DNA of 64,000 bases from Pectobacterium sp. CFBP8739 (GTDB lineage Bacteria > Pseudomonadota > Gammaproteobacteria > Enterobacterales > Enterobacteriaceae), in NCBI RefSeq assembly GCF_013449375.1, contig NZ_JACDRR010000028.1, positions 1 to 64,000 on the forward strand, read 5' to 3'. The translations under genes were made by a program, and so were the position numbers. Positions 1-8,583 of this stretch are shown one piece after another. Below the pieces are notes generated by a model. That model was given only the letters and a program-made list of their open reading frames with translations. It had not been told where the DNA came from and did not search any database. Each line of letters opens with the position of its first letter. Position 1 is the stretch's first letter.

Positions 1-2
1 AA

Positions 3-475
3 CTACCTTGAAAAACACCGATCTTTGAGGCCAGGTTCATTGACTATTTCCAACGTCTCGCCATCTACTGTCAGAGTGCTGATATTGCTCGCCTCAGGAA
101 AAATCAGCTCTGAAACAGATGCTGGTCCATTTTTACCTAACTGACCGGCCCACGCTTTGATTTTCCCCTCCGATTTTTTTTCATCAATGCAACAGTGTCC
201 GGCGCAGCGAGAATACGGGCATCAGGAAATGCCTGCCACACGGGTTCCAAGCCAAAGTAATAATCAGGGTCACTTGTCGTAATATAAACAGTGGTCAATT
301 TCTTGCCACTGGCCTTTATTGCATCAGCAATGACTTTACCGTCTGAATAATTAAAATTCGAATCAATGAGCACTGCCTCAGACTTACCCGCTATAAGAAC
401 TGGGGCACGAAGAAAGCCAGCCTCATTAGTTCTGAAAGTTGTCCAGTCGAGGACATGTTTCTCTAATGCGTATCA
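3..475 (-). pseudogene. MBL-fold hydrolase-like pseudogene
   Basis: Two minus-strand frames join into one protein-like reading. It begins near LEKHVLDWTTF, continues through APVLIAGKSEAVLIDSNF and TVYITTSDPDYYFGLEP, and after a one-base shift goes on as KSEGKIKAWAGQLGKNGP until a stop at 3-5. The shift falls in a run of eight T (174-181); one extra base would restore the frame. A TGA also interrupts the frame just before the YALEKH residues, so there are at least two lesions. The VLIDSNF strand followed by a D-rich turn suits a metallo-beta-lactamase fold, but the canonical HxHxDH zinc motif is replaced by SDPDYYFG. The family call is an inference from these motifs; the disruption is read directly. 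Confidence 0.55.
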
Positions 476-738
476 GGCACATTCCACCACCGGATTAGCA
501 CGACAACAAAGGCAGCCATAGCCAGACAGGCTGTCGCAATGGCAACGCATTACCCAGCCCTGTTTCAGGAAGATGCAAGCGAGCAACCAAAGCCGTGACT
601 CGGACATAGTCTTTCACCTCCGCCGCATACGGAATACCAGACCCGGCCTTTTAATAACCTAGTGGTACTTAAGACATTTCAGGAGTCAGATTTAAGTAAC
701 CTTTGCCCCATTTATCATGCCCTTTCCCTCTTTCTCCC
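476..738. other. Gene-poor stretch with coding-like remnant
   Basis: No intact gene is visible. On the minus strand between about 500 and 650 a frame reads KAGSGIPYAAEVKDYV and then RVTALVARLHLPETGLGN before a stop. This looks protein-like but has no start and belongs to no family I can name with confidence. It is probably more debris of the decayed region that includes the MBL-fold pseudogene. Confidence 0.35.
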
Positions 739-1698
739 TCAGTGAACCGGAAGGCGAAGACCCAAACTCTGCGGATAAGGGTCAAAGTAATTTTGAGTTA
801 GCAGATAGCGGTCAGGGTATTCGGCCAGATAGTGCTTCAGTAGCGTAAGTGGGGCGAGGATGGGTAACAGTCCATCGCGATAGTGCAGGATCACCTCACG
901 CAGTTCACCACGCTGGCGGAGAGTCAACTGATTACGGAAATAACCCTGAATATGCATTAGCACGTTGGTGTGATTTTTCCGCGAAGCGGGTTTCTTCAGG
1001 ATTGTCATCAGTTTTTCGCGATAGGCCACAAAGAAATCATCCAGGTCTTCCCATTCATGCAGCGACGCGACAAACGGCCCGATCTCACGGTAGCCCGCCT
1101 GATGGTGTGCCAGCAGTTGAAGTTTATAGCGGCTGTGGAAGTCAAGCAGCGCGCGCCGCGTGAGGCCGTTGGTACGCAAAGTGTTCAGCTCATGCAGGGC
1201 GAAAACACGCTCGACAAAGTTCTCCCGCAGCACCGGATCGTGCAGGCGACCATCTTCTTCAACCGGTAACCACGGGTATTTCTCCAGTAATGAAGCGGTA
1301 AAAAGACCAACCCCCTCTTTATGCCCGCGATTGCCTTTTTCGTCATACAGCCGCACGCGCTCCATACCGCAGCTCGGCGATTTGGCACAGACGATAAAAC
1401 CCGACAGTTGATCCAAACGTGAAAGGTAAGTCTCGGCGAAGCCAGCCATTTTCTCCGTTACATCGTCGTGTGGAGCATGACTGAAGCGCATGCGGATGTC
1501 GCCTTCCGCCGTCTGTACCAGACGCAGAGCCGGACGGGGCACGGGCAGGCCGATGGACATCTCCGGGCAGACGGGTTTGAAGGTCACCCACTGCGCCAGG
1601 TCATCCATGACGAAGTTCATCCGTTTGTGCCCACCGTCAAACCGTACGGCTGAGCCGGTTAAACATCCGCTGATCCCAATGACGGGTTGAATAGTCAT
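739..1698 (-). CDS. DUF523-DUF1722 fusion protein (YbgA family)
   Basis: 319 residues from an ATG preceded by AGAGGGG. The N-terminal half is DUF523: GISGCLTG with Cys12, VCPEM with Cys44, GLPVPRP, and a CAKSPSCG motif near residue 105. These conserved cysteines suggest a metal- or sulfur-binding site. The C-terminal half is DUF1722, the family of E. coli YbgA (YKLQLLAHHQAGYREIG, HIQGYF, ending in the QNYFDPYP signature). The fused form is common in gamma-proteobacteria. It is the last gene of the operon that starts at 7607, 13 bases after the lipoprotein gene. Homologues often sit beside photolyase and MerR genes, but no photolyase is seen here. The biochemical function is unknown. Confidence 0.85.
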   Translation of the reverse strand: MTIQPVIGISGCLTGSAVRFDGGHKRMNFVMDDLAQWVTFKPVCPEMSIGLPVPRPALRLVQTAEGDIRMRFSHAPHDDVTEKMAGFAETYLSRLDQLSGFIVCAKSPSCGMERVRLYDEKGNRGHKEGVGLFTASLLEKYPWLPVEEDGRLHDPVLRENFVERVFALHELNTLRTNGLTRRALLDFHSRYKLQLLAHHQAGYREIGPFVASLHEWEDLDDFFVAYREKLMTILKKPASRKNHTNVLMHIQGYFRNQLTLRQRGELREVILHYRDGLLPILAPLTLLKHYLAEYPDRYLLTQNYFDPYPQSLGLRLPVH

Positions 1699-1711
1699 GG
1701 CACGCCCCTCT

Positions 1712-2239
1712 TTACTGCGTATTTCGGGTGAAGAAAAGCGTGACCGTCCCAACAGTGATCCCGAATTTCTTCATCTCTGTCTTATTAAAAAGATGCGTGC
1801 CATCCTGTAGGTACATCCAGTCATCAAAGTGTAACAGCCAGGTACGGCCGTCAGCTTTAACGTTCATACTGTAACGCCAGTTAAAAGCATTGCCCGCAGC
1901 CTGACCTGTCGCTACACCTTCAATATCGCCCGCAGCGCCCTCGTAGCGATCGGCAGCGATGCGCCGGATATGCCACACGCGCTGCTGTTGCTCACCATCG
2001 TCATAGACGAAATGCTCGTTAAGCATCAGCGTGTCACCGATGACGTTACCGGTGATATCGACGTGGAAGCGACGCAGTTGTTTACCGCTGCGATCCTGCA
2101 CCATGCCCCACGCTTCGGTTTTCCCCTGAAAATACTGGAAGATATCTAGCGACGGCTGTTGGTGTCGGTAGTCAGTAACCTCTGTGCTGCAGCCTGTCAG
2201 CATTACCAGCATCAGGCACAGTGTCAGAATACGTTTCAT
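1712..2239 (-). CDS. DUF3833 family lipoprotein
   Basis: 175 residues with a lipoprotein signal peptide ending in the lipobox MLTGC, cleaved before Cys17. The body (FQGKTEAWGMVQDRSGK, LRRFHVDITG, LNEHFVYDDGE, W.Y.MNVKADGRTW, FDDWMY) is characteristic of DUF3833, a small beta-rich family of unknown function found in cfa/DUF1365 operons. Its start overlaps the stop of the preceding gene by four bases (2236-2239), indicating translational coupling. It probably sits on the inner face of the outer membrane and may handle or chaperone the modified lipid made by the operon. That role is inference from context only. Confidence 0.85.
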   Translation of the reverse strand: MKRILTLCLMLVMLTGCSTEVTDYRHQQPSLDIFQYFQGKTEAWGMVQDRSGKQLRRFHVDITGNVIGDTLMLNEHFVYDDGEQQQRVWHIRRIAADRYEGAAGDIEGVATGQAAGNAFNWRYSMNVKADGRTWLLHFDDWMYLQDGTHLFNKTEMKKFGITVGTVTLFFTRNTQ

Positions 2240-2763
2240 TTTTTACCTCCGATCAACTGCTGACGCAGTTCGGGATATTGCGTGCGAGGATCGAGCCAGA
2301 TGGCCAGAAAACAGGTACTGAAGGTTGCAGGCTGGCTCGGACCGAGCGGGACAAAATTTTTTTGTGCCGCCGAGGATCGGTACCAGAATTGCCCTTGCCT
2401 ACCGTTAAACACAAAGGCCAGTTGCGCCCCCGGAGTGACGTCAGGCCAGAGGGAATGCAGCATACGCAGCCAGGATTCACTCTGCGGTTCGCGCGCCAGA
2501 ACGCCCTGCGCCTGCCACTGATCGCGAGTGGCCTCGACCAGCTCGCCGCGATCGATATTGCGTTTGTAGGTAATAATCAACGCCTGATCCTGCTCCGGAC
2601 CGTTATACCGGCCGTCCGGCGTGAGCAACTGGGAGGTATAGACGGTGAACGGCCCCCAGGTTAGGGTTGCATCACCCACTTTGCGCCAGCTTAACCAGTC
2701 GGCGGAATGAGCGACGGGCGTGATGGCCGTCAGCCACAGCAACACCAATAACGCGGTTCTCAT
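2236..2763 (-). CDS. Chalcone-isomerase-like exported protein
   Basis: 175 residues from an ATG that overlaps the previous stop by four bases. An N-terminal hydrophobic segment (LLVLLWLTAITPVAHS) is a likely signal peptide cleaved after AHSA. The mature part (WLSWRKVGDATLTWGPFTVYTSQLLTPDG, then LIITYKRNIDRGELVEATRDQW and GQFWY) fits the chalcone-isomerase-like family of small periplasmic proteins. In bacteria this fold usually binds fatty acids rather than catalysing the plant reaction. Tight overlap with DUF2878 and DUF3833 genes supports a role in the same lipid pathway. The family call is fairly secure; the ligand is inference. Confidence 0.75.
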   Translation of the reverse strand: MRTALLVLLWLTAITPVAHSADWLSWRKVGDATLTWGPFTVYTSQLLTPDGRYNGPEQDQALIITYKRNIDRGELVEATRDQWQAQGVLAREPQSESWLRMLHSLWPDVTPGAQLAFVFNGRQGQFWYRSSAAQKNFVPLGPSQPATFSTCFLAIWLDPRTQYPELRQQLIGGKK

Positions 2764-3245
2764 GGTCGCTTCCCCATCAACATCTGGAAAAACAGCATCA
2801 GAATCAGCCAGCCCGACGCCATCCAACTGACGACGATGACATCAGGCTTCAGCAAGGTCATCGCGCCCAGACGTTCACCGATGATGTACGCCACTGGCCC
2901 GCCAAAAGTCGCCATCAGCGTCAGTAGCCACACCGGCAGCGTGGTCGTGCGGGTCAGCTCAGTCCAGACGGTAGCGAACATCAACCACAGCGCCACCATC
3001 CATAGCGGCAGCATCACGTCACCGTTAAAATCGATCAGCCCCGCCCACACCCAGAGCGCATCAAGGCCGCTCCCCGCCGCAGCGAGCAGGAGGGCATAAA
3101 GACGGTGTGCAGGCGACAGCATCAGGCAGGCCAGTATCGCGAGCGCAAGCCACAAAAATAGGCCTCGTTCACGAAACAACACCACCAGCGTCCAGTAGAG
3201 ATCGAACGCTATTGCCATCAGAAAAACCTGCACATAGCGCTTCAT
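2760..3245 (-). CDS. DUF2878 family membrane protein
   Basis: 161 residues and strongly hydrophobic, with about five membrane segments (FLMAIAFDLYWTLVVLF, LFLWLALAILACLML, YALLLAAAGSGLDALW, LPLWMVALWLMFATVW, GWLILMLFFQMLMG). The GSGLDALWVWAGL core is typical of DUF2878 proteins encoded beside cyclopropane-synthase-like genes. Start and stop both overlap the neighbouring genes by four bases, so the protein is part of one translationally coupled series. No catalytic motif is evident. A membrane partner for lipid handling is the likeliest role, inferred from context. Confidence 0.8.
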   Translation of the reverse strand: MKRYVQVFLMAIAFDLYWTLVVLFRERGLFLWLALAILACLMLSPAHRLYALLLAAAGSGLDALWVWAGLIDFNGDVMLPLWMVALWLMFATVWTELTRTTTLPVWLLTLMATFGGPVAYIIGERLGAMTLLKPDVIVVSWMASGWLILMLFFQMLMGKRP

Positions 3246-4462
3246 ACGCGCTCCGCGGTCAGTTGCACCGCACTGATAGTACGTGCATTAAATCCGGCTT
3301 CGCAGTAGCCAAAGTAGTAGAGCCACATACGACGAAACCGGTCATCAAACCCGAGCTTTTCAATATCCTGCCAGGCGTGTACAAACCGCTGCTGCCACTG
3401 TGCCAGCGTGCGAGCGTAGTCAGGCCCCATGTCGAACAGATTACGGACGACAAAATCAGTGTGTCGCGTCATCAGCTCACTCATCACCGTAATGCTTGGT
3501 AAAAAACCGCCGGGGAAGATGTAGCGCTGGATAAAATCGACGCTTTTGCTGTAGTCGCGGTAGCGCTGATCCTTAATGGTGATGGCCTGAATCACCATTT
3601 TTCCTCCCGGACGCAAACGGGCCTGACAGGTGCGGAAGAAGGCTGGCAGGTAGCGTTGTCCTACCGCTTCTATCATCTCGACCGACACCAGCTTATCGAA
3701 CTCGCCGGTCAGATCGCGGTAGTCACACAGCAGAACCTGAACGCGATCCTGCAACCCCGCGCGGGCAATCCGCGCTTTCGCCCAGTCGTACTGCTCCTGC
3801 GACAGCGTGGTAGTGGTGACTCGGCAGCCGTAATGACGAGCGGCGAACTCCGCCATCGCCCCCCAGCCGGTGCCGATTTCCAGCAGGTGATCGCTGGGCG
3901 TCAGCGTCAGTTGTTCACACAGACGGGTCATCTTTGCCCGCTGAGCCAGGGTAAGATCCTGCTCGTCGGCGGTGAACAGCGCACTGGAATAGAGCATTTC
4001 CTCATCGAGAAAATGTGCATAGAACTCATTGCCCAGGTCGTAATGGGCAGCGATGTTTTCCCGCGCCTGCTGCCGATGGTTGCGCCGCGTCCAGTGGCGA
4101 AGCCGCTCAACCGGCCTGCCCAGCAGACGAAAGCCGCTTTCCATCTGCTCTAGCACCTTGCTGTTGAGCGCAAGAATCTGCAACAGCGGGGTGAGCTGAT
4201 TCGTCTCCCACTCGCCGTCTATCCAGGCTTCAGCAGCACCGAGGCTACCGCCAGTCAGTAAACGCCAGTACACACTTGGAGCAAGGATCTGCACGTCGGC
4301 GCGCAGTGTGGCGGCAGCATCGCCAAAATGGAAAGTCTGCGCCCCTTCACGTACCGTGATCGCACCCTCGCGGATACCACTTAGCAAACGAAAGAGCAGC
4401 CAGCGCGCGATACGAGCGTTGCGCGGGATGTCGGGTTCAAGCGCAAAGACGGGATCGGTCAT
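3242..4462 (-). CDS. Cyclopropane-fatty-acid-synthase-like SAM methyltransferase
   Basis: 406 residues. The N-terminal 130 residues are the lipid-binding region of the Cfa family, including the long [13 protein letters not shown] stretch. A class I SAM domain follows with motif [15 protein letters not shown], the [12 protein letters not shown] segment and [18 protein letters not shown]. The C-terminal [15 protein letters not shown] matches the conserved region that carries the active-site cysteine of E. coli Cfa. It should transfer a methyl(ene) group to phospholipid acyl double bonds. Because it lies beside DUF1365 and FAD oxidoreductase genes rather than alone, it may belong to the group whose product is a methylated precursor of furan fatty acids (UfaM-like). 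That refinement is inference. Confidence 0.9.
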   Translation of the reverse strand: MTDPVFALEPDIPRNARIARWLLFRLLSGIREGAITVREGAQTFHFGDAAATLRADVQILAPSVYWRLLTGGSLGAAEAWIDGEWETNQLTPLLQILALNSKVLEQMESGFRLLGRPVERLRHWTRRNHRQQARENIAAHYDLGNEFYAHFLDEEMLYSSALFTADEQDLTLAQRAKMTRLCEQLTLTPSDHLLEIGTGWGAMAEFAARHYGCRVTTTTLSQEQYDWAKARIARAGLQDRVQVLLCDYRDLTGEFDKLVSVEMIEAVGQRYLPAFFRTCQARLRPGGKMVIQAITIKDQRYRDYSKSVDFIQRYIFPGGFLPSITVMSELMTRHTDFVVRNLFDMGPDYARTLAQWQQRFVHAWQDIEKLGFDDRFRRMWLYYFGYCEAGFNARTISAVQLTAERV

Positions 4463-5196
4463 GAACGTTCACTCCTGCTGACGGGATGGTTGTACAGCGG
4501 CACACGCTTAAGCCATAGCCGCAGCGCCTGCCAATAAATAGCGAACACAGTTTTCAGCGTCATCAACGGTATACGCAGCAGAAGTGACGTCAGGTTTGCG
4601 CGCGTCAGTGGTTCACGACGCAGCACCAACGTAGCATCGAATACTTTGGATTCCTGATGATTTTCGATATGCATATGCAGCGTTTTACCGGGGCTGTTGA
4701 AACGCCAGTGGTAAACCATGTCCATCGGGTTAAAGGGAGAGACGTGGAACGCCTTTTCCAGCGGGCGAGCCGCATGACTATCGACCGCATGACCATCGAC
4801 CGCATAGTAATGGCGCTCGTTCCACGGGGTATTGCGCACCTCGGCCAGTATCCAGCGCAGGATGCCCCTATGGTCATAGCAGTAGTAAAAATTGACCGGA
4901 TTAAAGTGGAACCCGAAATAGCGCAACTGGGTCAGAAGCATAACCCGACCATCAGGCCGCTCGCCGATCAGGCTTTCAAGCCGGTCAAGGACGTTATCTT
5001 TGAGCGGCGTGCCGAGCGGGTAGTCCGCATCGTGGAAAGCGGCAGCGGCGAATCGGTTACGGCGGATGCCTGCCGACGGCAGCACGTCGAGTTCATCCAG
5101 ATCGATCCAGGCCATAAACATACTGTAGCGAAAATGGTGCACTTTTGGCTGGAGCCGCCGATGGCGTAAAACCCCCTGATACAGGCAACTGTTCAT
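4459..5196 (-). CDS. DUF1365 protein
   Basis: 245 residues with the signature DUF1365 blocks: an N-terminal [19 protein letters not shown], the [17 protein letters not shown] core, [12 protein letters not shown], and [19 protein letters not shown]. It sits between the FAD oxidoreductase and the Cfa-like gene, overlapping the latter by four bases. DUF1365 nearly always accompanies these two partners, and in Rhodobacter-type clusters the set is induced by singlet oxygen stress and linked to furan fatty acid formation. A small oddity is a tandem pentapeptide [10 protein letters not shown] near residue 135, encoded by a 15-base direct repeat that may be a recent duplication. The chemical role is not established here. 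Confidence 0.88.
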   Translation of the reverse strand: MNSCLYQGVLRHRRLQPKVHHFRYSMFMAWIDLDELDVLPSAGIRRNRFAAAAFHDADYPLGTPLKDNVLDRLESLIGERPDGRVMLLTQLRYFGFHFNPVNFYYCYDHRGILRWILAEVRNTPWNERHYYAVDGHAVDSHAARPLEKAFHVSPFNPMDMVYHWRFNSPGKTLHMHIENHQESKVFDATLVLRREPLTRANLTSLLLRIPLMTLKTVFAIYWQALRLWLKRVPLYNHPVSRSERS

Positions 5197-5197
5197 T

Positions 5198-6460
5198 TCA
5201 GTTCCCCCCTCCTGCGGCGGCGATCCCCTTCACCACATCGAGTGCGCTACGTACGCCATCTTCATGAAAACCGTTGTACCAGTATGCCCCGCAATACCAG
5301 CTCCGCTGACAGCCGTTAATCTCACTGCGCCGCGCCTGTGCGCGCCAGCTTTTGGGGTTAAACAGCGGGTGCTCATAGACAAAGCGCTTCCAGACATAGC
5401 GCTCGTCAATCGGTGTTTCCGGGTTCAGGGTAACGCAGAACAGGGGGCTGCCCTCTGGTAACCCTTGTAAGATATTCATGTTATAGGTGACACAGGCGCT
5501 ATCCTGTTCACGCTCACTCAGGCGATAGTTCCAGCTTGCCCAGGCACGCTGGCGCACCGGCAGCCAGCGCGGGTCGCTGTGTAACACCACTTCGTTACGC
5601 TGCCAACCGATATCCCCCAGCACCTCACGCTCGGCAGGCGTCGGCTCGTCAAGCATCGCCAATGCCTGCACGGAGTGGCAGGCGAAAATCACCTGATCGA
5701 ACGTATAGCTCGATCCCTCAAGCTGGATCTGAACGCCTCCATCGTGGCGCATCACCTTCTGCACCGGCGCGTTAAGATGGAGGGTTAGGCGATCGCCCAG
5801 CTGTGCCAGCATAGCGCGAATGTACTCCCGCGAACCGCCTGGCACCACGTACCACTGCGGACGATGAGCGATATCCAGCAGGCCGTGGTGCTCAAAGAAA
5901 CGCAAAAATAGCGGCAGCGGGAAGCGGCGCATCTCCTGAAGCGACGACGACCAGATAGCGGCCCCCATCGGCAAAATGTAATGACGGGCAAAAAAACCGC
6001 TGAAACGGTGCTGATCGAGGAAAGTCTGTAGCGTAGCGCTCTCGTCTACCTCCCCCGCCAGCGCTTCTTTTGCCAATCGATTAAAACGTACGATCGATTT
6101 AAGCAGCCCCCAGAATGTCGGATTGACAAGATTACGACGCTGAGCAAACAACGAAGCGACAGTATGACCGTTATACTCCAGACCGTTCTCTGGGTTATGC
6201 ACGGAGAAGCTCATTTGCGTTTTTTGCCCACGGATACCCAACTCGCTGAGCAGGCCCATAAAACGCGGATAAGTGCGGTCGTTATAGACGATAAACCCTG
6301 TATCGATGGCATACGTCCCCTGCGGAGCGGTGACATCAACCGTAGCGGTATGCCCACCTAACGTGGGTTCGGCCTCGAAAAGCGTAACCTGATGGTGTCC
6401 GGCCAGCCGCCAGGCACAAGTCAACCCGGCGATACCGCTGCCGATAATAGCAATGTTCAT
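5198..6460 (-). CDS. FAD-dependent oxidoreductase (amine-oxidase fold, COG2907-like)
   Basis: 420 residues. The N-terminus [18 protein letters not shown] is a dinucleotide-binding GxGxxG motif, followed by [16 protein letters not shown] (FAD contact) and [16 protein letters not shown]. The C-terminal [16 protein letters not shown] segment is the second FAD-contact region of this family. Its architecture matches the NAD(P)/FAD desaturase-like proteins that accompany DUF1365 and Cfa-like methyltransferases. It is one base from the DUF1365 gene and overlapped by the SDR gene. A role in oxidising or desaturating the methylated acyl chain is the likely function, by family analogy. Confidence 0.88.
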   Translation of the reverse strand: MNIAIIGSGIAGLTCAWRLAGHHQVTLFEAEPTLGGHTATVDVTAPQGTYAIDTGFIVYNDRTYPRFMGLLSELGIRGQKTQMSFSVHNPENGLEYNGHTVASLFAQRRNLVNPTFWGLLKSIVRFNRLAKEALAGEVDESATLQTFLDQHRFSGFFARHYILPMGAAIWSSSLQEMRRFPLPLFLRFFEHHGLLDIAHRPQWYVVPGGSREYIRAMLAQLGDRLTLHLNAPVQKVMRHDGGVQIQLEGSSYTFDQVIFACHSVQALAMLDEPTPAEREVLGDIGWQRNEVVLHSDPRWLPVRQRAWASWNYRLSEREQDSACVTYNMNILQGLPEGSPLFCVTLNPETPIDERYVWKRFVYEHPLFNPKSWRAQARRSEINGCQRSWYCGAYWYNGFHEDGVRSALDVVKGIAAAGGGN

Positions 6461-7176
6461 GAACGCACCATCCTGCGCAGTAACGCGCGCTGAAGAAAAT
6501 TAGGCAGCCCTGCCAGCAGGCGCAAAATCAGGCTGAAGCCTGTCGGGAACGCGATGTGATCTTTCCCTTTAGCCAGACCACGACGGATAGCCTCCACGGC
6601 GCTGTCCACGCTCACCTGACCGGGCATGGCAAAATCATTTTTGCGGGTCAATGGCGTGTCAACAAAGCCCGGCGAGACGACCGTAACAGCGATCCCTTTT
6701 GGCTCCCAATCCAGTCGCAGGCTATTGGCAAACCAGGTCAGCGCCGCTTTCGATGCACCATAAGCCTCTGCCCGTGGGAAGTGCAGCCAGTGCGCCATGG
6801 AGCTGACCAGCACCACGCGTTTTCCCGAAACCAGCTGCCCCTGTAGCGCGGCCAGACAGTTTACCGGCCCCAGAACATTGGTGGTCATCACCCGTTCCAC
6901 CAGCGCGGCATCCACAACGCCATGATCTAGATATTCACAGGTTCCCGCACAGAGAATGACCAAATCGGCAACACAGTTGGACAGCGCCTGACGGCAGGCC
7001 GCAGGATCGGTCATATCGAACGACCTCACCGTGATGTTTGGGCTGTATTGGTGTAACGCCTCCAGCCGGTCTGGATCTCGCCCGCAAGCGATGACGCGGT
7101 AGCCGTCATCGGCCCAGGATTTTGCGAGTCCCTCCCCTATGCCAGAGCTTGCACCCGTGATGAGGACCGTTTTCAT
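6457..7176 (-). CDS. Short-chain dehydrogenase/reductase
   Basis: 239 residues when started at the ATG ending at 7176, which overlaps the stop of the NTF2-like gene by four bases. The N-terminal VLITGASSGIGEG motif binds NAD(P), CAGTCEY replaces the usual NNAG, and SSMAHWLHF...YGASKAAL supplies the Ser and Tyr-x-x-x-Lys catalytic residues. VVSPGFVDTPLT is the typical PG motif. The C-terminus (LRLLAGLPNFLQRALLRRMV) is basic and amphipathic, suggesting membrane association. It is the second gene of the operon and probably acts on a lipid carbonyl or alcohol; the substrate is not readable from sequence. Confidence 0.87.
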   Translation of the reverse strand: MKTVLITGASSGIGEGLAKSWADDGYRVIACGRDPDRLEALHQYSPNITVRSFDMTDPAACRQALSNCVADLVILCAGTCEYLDHGVVDAALVERVMTTNVLGPVNCLAALQGQLVSGKRVVLVSSMAHWLHFPRAEAYGASKAALTWFANSLRLDWEPKGIAVTVVSPGFVDTPLTRKNDFAMPGQVSVDSAVEAIRRGLAKGKDHIAFPTGFSLILRLLAGLPNFLQRALLRRMVRS

Positions 7177-7607
7177 GAACGCACTCTTCTTTTCACACCG
7201 CGCACCGCCCAACCCAGTAACGGAAGGTGTTCGTAGATCATCTCTCCGGCGTCGTAATAATCGCGCTGACGAATAATCAGATCGTCCTGAATATCCACGA
7301 TTGAGCATCCCTGCAAGGTAAGTGCGTCTCCCCCAGCAACTCGCGGGTGGGCCCAGTGCATGGTCCAGGTTACGACAAAACGATGGCCGCTGCTGAGGGA
7401 AGGGTCAATGGAAAAGCGGCACTGCTCAACGTTAGCAAGCAGATGAGTGAAGTAACGCTGGATCGCAACCAGCCCCTCATGTTCACCAAACGGATCGATA
7501 AGCGAAGCATTGGGATGATAAATCGCGGCCAGCGCCAATGGCTGCTGGGTATCCAGCTCGGTGTAGTAATCCACAAATCGGTTGATGACGGATGACAATG
7601 TGTTCAT
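7173..7607 (-). CDS. NTF2-like (SnoaL-type) protein, first gene of lipid operon
   Basis: 144 residues. The start at 7607 is chosen because AGGTGAG lies seven bases upstream and the fold begins there (VINRFVDYYTELDTQQPLALAAIYHPNASLIDPFG). This opening helix and the YHP...DPFGEHEG segment are characteristic of nuclear-transport-factor-2-like proteins, which form small hydrophobic pockets and act as isomerases, cyclases or ligand binders. It is translationally coupled to the SDR gene. As first gene of the nine-gene operon it lies 219 bases downstream of the MerR-type regulator gene on the same strand. Confidence 0.82.
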   Translation of the reverse strand: MNTLSSVINRFVDYYTELDTQQPLALAAIYHPNASLIDPFGEHEGLVAIQRYFTHLLANVEQCRFSIDPSLSSGHRFVVTWTMHWAHPRVAGGDALTLQGCSIVDIQDDLIIRQRDYYDAGEMIYEHLPLLGWAVRGVKRRVRS

Positions 7608-7648
7608 GAGTCTCACCTGGGCTTGGAACAACGTGGCGTAATCGTATA

Positions 7649-7684
7649 ATTAAAATCTACACAATTATTTCCACTTGTCCAAGT
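7649..7684 (-). promoter_or_regulatory. Candidate promoter with ACTTG-TC-CAAGT palindrome
   Basis: A perfect 12-base inverted repeat, ACTTGTCCAAGT, lies at 7673-7684. On the minus strand it overlaps a plausible -35 hexamer TTGGAC, followed after 17 bases by TAGATT as -10, reading toward the NTF2-like gene. The position suits an operator for the MerR-type regulator encoded just upstream, although classical MerR operators lie between -35 and -10. This is sequence-pattern inference only. Confidence 0.4.
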
Positions 7685-7772
7685 TTCACCAGTGTTATTT
7701 TTTATTTCACAATTATTTCAATTATTTATTTTAAATATGAGATTTTATTTTCTTAGACGAGGTTACCCGTCC

Positions 7773-7790
7773 GCCACCTTTGCAGGTGGC
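7773..7790 (-). terminator. GC-rich hairpin after MerR-type gene
   Basis: GCCACCT and AGGTGGC pair perfectly around a four-base loop. It lies 37 bases past the stop of the regulator gene. There is no U-tract on either strand, so termination would be weak or the hairpin may be regulatory. Confidence 0.35.
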
Positions 7791-7826
7791 AGAGAAGTGA
7801 AGGATTGGGAGATAAAAAAAGCGGAA

Positions 7827-8555
7827 TTACAGGGGAATGACGTCTAAGGAAGCGACGTGCTGCTGCCAAAGGTCAATCTGTTTTTTGCGAGCCGCAGTGA
7901 GTTTACCGGTGGTGACCAGCAGCCATTTTCGCTCTGGGAAAATCTCCGGCGCCAGAGTGGCTGGCGGTACGGGAAGGACGTCAATGCGAAGCCCCTGACC
8001 GGTGCGCATGAGCGCTTCGAGCCAAATTTCGCACGGATCGCTCAGATACCAGCCGGTAATCAGATAGTTATCACCTGGCGATCTTTTATCCCCTTCAAGG
8101 CAAAACGACGTGTAGGAGATGATGATACCATCGAGGATTTCGCGCAGGGTCATCATCGCCGGAATATTGGCCGAGACTTTGCTGCGCAGCGGGCGCAATA
8201 CTTCACGGACCAGTTCCGTACGCGGATACTCGCGGCCTGCGTCGTAAATCATCTGGCGTAGTGATTCGATTTTTCCCTCTTTCAACCGCTGCAACATGCT
8301 TTCCTGCAGGGCAAGCCAATTATTTGTTCGACGCGAGCCTGAGCGAGCCAGCAGCGGTTTCACTTGGCTGACCGGGACCCCTTTTTTCACCCAGTCGAGA
8401 ATTTTTAACGCCTGTTGGACGTCGTCATCGCTGTACAACCGATGGCCACCGTCTGTGCGCATCGGTTTGAGCAGGCCGTAACGACGCTGCCAAGCGCGGA
8501 GCGTCGTCGCATTTATCCCACAAAGCTGGGAAAATTCACCGATGGAGTAAGACAT
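7827..8555 (-). CDS. MerR-family regulator, MlrA-like
   Basis: 242 residues. The N-terminal winged helix (YSIGEFSQLCGINATTLRAWQRRYGLL, RTDGGHRLYSDDDVQ) is nearly the same as in E. coli MlrA. The long C-terminal region (LREILDGIIISYTSFCLEGD, GWYLSDPCEIWLEALM, GLRIDVLP) also follows MlrA rather than short metal-sensing MerR proteins. It lacks an obvious cobalamin-binding DxHxxG motif, so it is not a clear light-sensing LitR/CarH protein. The gene lies upstream of and co-oriented with the lipid operon, which makes it the prime candidate activator of that operon. In E. coli MlrA instead activates the curli regulator csgD, so the target here is inference. Confidence 0.83.
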   Translation of the reverse strand: MSYSIGEFSQLCGINATTLRAWQRRYGLLKPMRTDGGHRLYSDDDVQQALKILDWVKKGVPVSQVKPLLARSGSRRTNNWLALQESMLQRLKEGKIESLRQMIYDAGREYPRTELVREVLRPLRSKVSANIPAMMTLREILDGIIISYTSFCLEGDKRSPGDNYLITGWYLSDPCEIWLEALMRTGQGLRIDVLPVPPATLAPEIFPERKWLLVTTGKLTAARKKQIDLWQQHVASLDVIPL

Positions 8556-8583
8556 GTACTCAGCCTGATAGTAAACAATGCTC

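Noticed and set aside
2221-2664. Plus-strand open frame opposite the DUF3833 and chalcone-isomerase-like genes
   Set aside because: The minus-strand genes have signal peptides, family motifs and overlapping starts and stops; the plus frame has none.
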